Source: Krasilnikovozyma curviuscula
Lineage: Eukaryota > Basidiomycota > Tremellomycetes > Cystofilobasidiales > Mrakiaceae
Direction: 5' to 3'
NCBI GenBank assembly: GCA_014825775.1
Contig: MVAQ01000288.1
Coordinates: 1-23,759, forward strand
DNA length: 23,759 nucleotides
In this document: piece after piece, positions 19,535 to 23,759 of the stretch
Position numbering within the stretch: the stretch's first letter is position 1
Layout: each line of letters begins with the position of its first letter
Notes under the pieces: generated by a model
What the model was told of the DNA's origin: nothing
The model's input: the letters and a program-made list of their open reading frames with translations, nothing else
Database searches by the model: none
Position numbers and translations under genes: made by a program

Positions 19535-20874
19535 CTATAGCGCTGGACGCGCTGGTCCATTCATCTCGTTCGGACTGTAGGCGGTCTGCAAATTAACGAA
19601 GAATCCATCAGAATCAGATTAGGTCGGTTAAGCATTGGCATGAAGCTTTACCCCATGAGATTGCCATATTGGCCACGCCTAGAAGGATCTTTCTCCCGCT
19701 TCGCAAGCGTCTTCTTCACTTTTCTCTCCGGTCGGACGACGATGCATGGAACAGAACTGGATTTTCAATAGAAAGAGTAATTAGGCGATACATGGGGTTG
19801 ATAAGGGGACACGAGGAGGGGACTTACGAATGCGACACGCAGTATCTAGATACACTGCCCATCTTGCTCGTTCCAAGAATTTCACCGAATGCTTGGAGTT
19901 TTCCTCTCGACTAGAACCAGATGCAAAGGAGAAAGTAATTGTGAGTAGCTGAACGTAGCGCGAATCAGGATTCACAGACTCGGAGAATGAGGGCACGTAC
20001 CCCCTTTGTTCCCACAATCAGACTGTCAGGTCTATACAGCGCAATCAACCTCATCTGGAAAACAAACAATAGCAATATAAGTTAAGAGATCGGGCATTTG
20101 ATGATCTCTGGTGACTGACAATCTGTTCTGTGATCTTCCCGACGACGAACTCGACGACAATTGATATCTTTCGGTCTTCATCAATGTCGTCATTCTTCTC
20201 CGCAATCTCCTTCAACAGCTCATGAGCGTCATCCTTCAGATCCTGTTCCTTTCTCGCACTAGGCTTTTCTGTAGCGTAAACATACAAATTGGTAGAATCG
20301 TCAGGAGTAAGTGCGGCCGGAGCGGGGAGCTGGAATGGCCACTTACCTTCCCAATCTATTACTCTCAACGCTACAATCTCATCGCCCTCCTCTACCAAGG
20401 ATTCAAGAAGCCAGTCGAGGGCCTCCTCTCCGCTCTCGTCTGGCGACACTGCTACGAGGAACAACCTACTCTGCCTCGTCTTCGCGAACCCTTCTGATGA
20501 CGCCTGCTCGAGGTGAGGACCCATGTCAGTGACACGGACGGACCTACTTCTGTGGAGCATCATATCACCGTCAGACTTACCTGTAGCGTAAACGTAAAAG
20601 GGGTATCATCTGATTCGTCCAGCTCGAACCCTACCTTCGCTCGATACTGTTGAGCTCCAGCCTCACCCGAGCTCACTGTCCTCGTCCTCGTGAACGAGTT
20701 CCCTCTCAGGTTAGGGGGCCTCTCTGTCGACGGGGTTACGTTGGACGGGAAATGGATCGCTGGCTGAGACATACTGCCATCTGCTGCGTTTGGCAAAGCC
20801 GACGACGACTCAGAAGGACTGTAAGAGGATGAGTTCTTGAGGACTGGCTTTGGTGGTGGGGGCTGTAATGACAT
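19535..20874 (-). CDS. Universal stress protein (UspA-like) domain protein
   Basis: Nucleotide-binding-fold protein of the fungal USP family; the cellular role of these is mostly unknown. Exons on the minus strand: 20874-20581, 20503-20347, 20268-20120, 20054-20001, 19910-19828, 19756-19652, then a last exon from 19585 (stop at 19561, 288 aa) or from 19574 (stop at 19535, 293 aa). The N-terminal ~100 residues are Ser/Pro-rich and disordered. The USP domain runs from about residue 108: SRLFLVAVSPDESGEEALDW opens it, then GDEIVALRVID. The ATP-type loop follows as IVGTKGSRGKLQ...GTSKMGSVSRYCVSHSSVPCIVVRPER. The G-x2-G and G-S/T elements are present, so ATP binding is plausible. A basic tail follows (KVKKTLAKREKDPSRR). 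It lies head-to-head with the hydrolase gene. Confidence 0.9.
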
Positions 20875-21054
20875 TTGGGAAAACAGCCTTTGCTACCTCT
20901 AGGTCTTCAGCTGAAATGAGATTTTGAGGTACTTTGAATACGTGAGTAGACGGTTGCGGCGGAACGACCTCAAGAATGCTGCTGGCGACCTCGCCTCGAC
21001 ATCGAGAAGGCTACTTTTACTTTCCCTTCCCAGCCCATCGCATCTCTGAATAGC
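20875..21054. promoter_or_regulatory. Shared divergent promoter of the USP and alpha/beta-hydrolase genes
   Basis: Only 180 bp separate the two start codons. The 3' half (about 20940-21054) stays open in the hydrolase reading frame without an ATG and contains a pyrimidine tract with CCCAG before 21034, so a 5' leader intron ending there is possible. Confidence 0.5.
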
Positions 21055-22123
21055 ATGGTTGGAGAGCTGCATCCTGCCTCAAGATGGGGAGATGCTTCGA
21101 GTTCCTCGAAAAGGGCCTTGCTGATCCATGGTCTGTCCTCCGCGCCGCCGTCGTACTGGAGGATAGCACAAGGTCTTGTCACTGAAGGTTTGCCCTTCCC
21201 TTTAAAAATGAATTAAAGACTCCGAGCTGATCTGTTGTTTTTCTTTTGTCGACTTTTGTGGAAGGGTTCTATTGCGTTGCGCCTGATCTGGCTGGACATG
21301 GGAATGGAAACCGATTGGAAAGCTATACAATTGAGAACTACGCCAAAGACTTGCAACCAGTGTTGACTGAACTTCGATCTATTGATCTTCTCGTCGCTCA
21401 CAGTTTGGGTGCGTCTTAATTATCCCTCGTGCTAAACTTATGGCTAATTGCGTTCAGCCTCAGGTGGACCCATTATTTCTGTGCTCCTCCCTTCAATCAA
21501 GTTCAACCCAAGAGCTCGTCTCTTGCTTCTGGATCCACTCCTAGAGGCAGGCCTATCTCTCCTGACAACGGTCAACAACGCGCTTTGCACTGAGTTGTCG
21601 AACGTCGCTTCTGAAGAGCAATACCTCAAAGAAAACCCCAAGTGGAAGTCGCTGGATGCGAAATGGAAAGTATACGGTGCGCAGAGGTGTGATTTTGAGT
21701 GCGTGAGGAGTACTTGTACGGTACGCAAATCGAACACTTTCATCTCTGGTAATTCTAAGACTGATTGTCACCAGTCTCTTTCCCTTTAGGTGAATATCCC
21801 ATGGTCATACGCACAATTGATTCCTGAAGGATCTGAAAACTTCGACGTGATACTGCTCTCAGCGGAAAATGGCGCCAGGTTTCCTCACTCTGAAGCTCGA
21901 GCGCTCAAATCCAAACACCCAAAGACCAAGGCTGCTATCGTCTTAGGCACAGGTCATTCAATGTAGGTTCTAAAGAAACCTCTTCGAAAGGAGAGTTTGC
22001 TGAAGTGATTGCTCCCCCTGTCAAAAAAATAGTCATCGTGATGAGCCAGAGGTTGTCATCCAGGTTGCGCTTACCGGAGACGTCACGACAGTAGAAGGGC
22101 GACTGAAACAAATCGTGGCTTAG
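21055..22123 (+). CDS. Small alpha/beta-hydrolase fold protein
   Basis: Exons 21055-21187, 21265-21408, 21464-21720, 21790-21962 and 22033-22123 join in frame to 265 aa. The start fits the family layout (LHPASRWG, then KRALLIHGLSSAP, the oxyanion-hole HG at 25-26). The nucleophile elbow is AHSLGG with S91, split by the second intron. The likely catalytic His is H234 in GTGHSIHRDEPE. Where family members usually have the acid, the sequence reads LLSAENGARF, so the acid may be E204 rather than Asp; this assignment is a guess. GFYCVAPDLAGHGNGNRL is the typical strand and loop after the first turn. No signal peptide is seen, so it is probably cytosolic. The substrate cannot be predicted. The first donor is weak (GTTTGC), but it is the one that restores the frame. 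Confidence 0.85.
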
Positions 22124-22615
22124 AAGAAGGAGATACTGCTCTTTCTCTGCTGCTGCTGGTAAAGAGATGTCTTCGGGTCTAGTTTCCTGGCTTAGATAAA
22201 CTTATCAAGCGCCGAGGCTGAATCGATGAAGCACTGGTCTTGCTAATTGCTCTGCTATCGTCATTTTCAGCATTCAGTCATCCTTACCATCTCGCGAGGT
22301 GATGGAGAAGGATTTTTAGATAAAGAAGTGCTGTCAGGGTGGGCAGTTTTGTATTATTTTCGGTTATCTAGAAAATATGTTATGACCTTCATTCAGGAAT
22401 CGAGAGGAGGGGCTGCTCATCTCGCCTATTGATTACCTCCTACAGCCACGGTCTTATTTTTTTTGGAAACCCAGTTGCAGATAGAAGACAGAAAATAAGC
22501 TGTGCTGACCTCTTGTGGACGTTGGATTGGTGTTCAGCCTCCTTCTCCGACAAGCTTTATCTGCCTGGACGGACATAGTCCTTCTTCACCCCAACTCGGA
22601 ACAAAGTTCGTTAGG
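22124..22615. other. Spacer between the hydrolase and TAF13-like genes
   Basis: About 490 bp with no gene I can support. It holds the hydrolase 3' end and the promoter of the next gene. The frame of the downstream gene is open back to 22502 with another ATG, but that stretch is not conserved-looking. Confidence 0.6.
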
Positions 22616-23510
22616 ATGTCCACCCCAGCAGCTCCAGGGCAGCCAGTTCCTATTCCAAAGGAGGTCCTCGAAGCTAGAGCAGAGAAAGAGAGGGAACTGA
22701 GGCAGAGGCAGGCTGCTTTAGAGGAAAGGTCGAGACAAGTGAACGCTGGGGGTCCGAGAAGGAGAAGAGAGATCCCTGGTCCATTTCATTCGAACAGTGA
22801 GTAAAACCACTTTGTCTCTACGTATTTTTTGGGCTGGATAGCGACAGATTCAGATTGTTTGTTTAAACTGACGTGTCTGCACTTGCGTTTCTCTCGCTTT
22901 CTTTCTCGGATAGTCAAGAGCATGATGTACGGATTTGGTGACGATCCACAGCCTGCTGATGATTCTGTCATGGTCATGGAGGATTTAGTAGGACATTTCA
23001 TTCGAGACTTGGTGAGTTAGGGATTGGAGCAGCCGCTTGGCCCAACGTCGCAGTGTGACTTTAAGAGCTGCAGCAGCTGAGACACTTTCTTCTTTGCCCT
23101 GGAAATTGTACTAGTGCCAAGTCCCTGCATCTGTAGCTGGTCCTTCTTCTACAAATCGTGGTGGTGTCCCAACCCTCACTCCATCCATCCTACTTCGCTC
23201 CCTCTCACGCCATCCACTATCACAGCCGCTTCTTTCGAGAGCAGAGGAACTTCTCATCTTACAAAAAGATATTTCAGCGGCTAGAAATATGAGTGGATTC
23301 GATATTCCGTCAATAAGCGGAGGAGGGGGAGGTAACTGGAATGTCAAAGACGGCGGTGGAACACTCGCTGGTTTGGTTGGTGAAGGGTCAAAGGCGAAGA
23401 AAAAGTCTTCAGTGGTACCAAAGGGAGTATCAGTTCCGACAGGAAGGAAGCGAGGAAGACCGCCGAAGGGTCCAGTAAAGAAAGCGGGAACTTCGTCCAT
23501 GGAATTTTGA
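22616..23510 (+). CDS. TAF13: TAF13-like TFIID subunit with C-terminal AT-hook
   Basis: Histone-fold subunit of the general transcription factor TFIID; TAF13 normally pairs with TAF11. Exons 22616-22796, 22914-23011 and 23115-23510; 224 aa. The hallmark is IKSMMYGFGDDPQPADDSV followed by MEDLVGHFIRDL, the first helices of the TAF13 histone fold. After an inserted loop (SVAGPSSTNRGG), the sequence continues TLTPSILLRSLSRHP and then RAEELLILQKDISAARN, matching the family's later helices. The N-terminal ~60 residues form a charged helix (EARAEKERELRQRQAALEER) and a basic stretch. The C-terminus is Gly-rich and then Lys-rich, with GRKRGRPPKGP at about 203-213, a textbook AT-hook. Yeast and human TAF13 are shorter and not known to me to carry this motif. 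The start at 22616 is the ATG nearest the conserved part; 22502 is possible. Confidence 0.85.
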
Positions 23511-23759
23511 GCGCGTATACTTGCCGGCAAAAGTAGGTGATAAAATATGCTGTATCTTTAGAGGTATGTATGAGCTTTGATGTAGAAATACACGTTATGT
23601 TGAGCAAATTGCACTTAAAATTGAGCGCAACTATTTTTTATGGTGTCTTCTCTACTCTATCTATTGTTGTTGAATCAATTTACGAAGCTCTTCCTCCTCA
23701 CCACTCGCTCTACAGAGAAAGAGAACGGTGGTCAGTATAGATTGCTCCAAATTGTCAAG
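23511..23759. other. Right-edge flank, no gene seen
   Basis: The 249 bp after the TAF13-like stop are AT-rich and hold its 3' end. No convincing coding sequence reaches the right edge. Confidence 0.5.

Noticed and set aside
1..23759. CRISPR arrays, insertion sequences, prokaryotic operons or retrotransposon proteins
   Set aside because: No regularly spaced repeats, terminal repeats, transposase, integrase or reverse-transcriptase motifs were seen; gene structure is that of an intron-rich fungus.

Overview
The window is nuclear DNA of an intron-rich fungus, most likely a basidiomycete yeast of the Tremellomycetes (Cryptococcus/Kwoniella type). The evidence is short introns (mostly about 50-100 nt) with GTGAGT/GTAAGT-like donors, CTNAC-like branch sites and TAG/CAG acceptors, compact intergenic gaps, and proteins that read as full-length eukaryotic families only after splicing. 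The genus is inferred. All exon models were made by eye from reading frame, splice signals and protein-family continuity. No mobile element, rRNA, tRNA or CRISPR array is visible.

Layout, left to right: (1) <1-2389, minus: SNX41/ATG20-type sorting nexin, running off the left edge. (2) 2550-7770, plus: VPS54, a GARP tethering subunit with a long disordered tail. It is head-to-head with SNX41 across a 160-bp gap, and both proteins act in endosome-to-Golgi recycling. (3) 7771-9168: a 1.4-kb spacer with low-complexity tracts and doubtful traces of old coding sequence on the minus strand. (4) 9177-12752, plus: the most unusual gene, a predicted single protein joining an Artemis/SNM1-type metallo-beta-lactamase/beta-CASP nuclease to a PNKP/Tpp1-type polynucleotide 3'-phosphatase. 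(5) 13211-15780, plus: NOP2, a 25S rRNA cytosine-5 methyltransferase. (6) 15781-16693: a PEPCK promoter region with an inverted repeat of GTAAACA-type sites and a possible 30-codon antisense ORF. (7) 16694-19218, plus: PCK1, ATP-dependent PEP carboxykinase, with an atypical 390-nt first intron. (8) 19535-20874, minus: a universal-stress-protein family gene, convergent with PCK1 and divergent from (9). (9) 21055-22123, plus: a small alpha/beta hydrolase. (10) 22616-23510, plus: a TAF13-like TFIID subunit with a C-terminal AT-hook.

Most genes are unrelated housekeeping genes, with two exceptions. The SNX41-VPS54 pair shares a promoter and a pathway. The nuclease-phosphatase fusion would put two DNA-end-cleaning activities on one chain, with a predicted nuclear localisation signal in the linker, which suggests a role in double-strand-break end processing before ligation.
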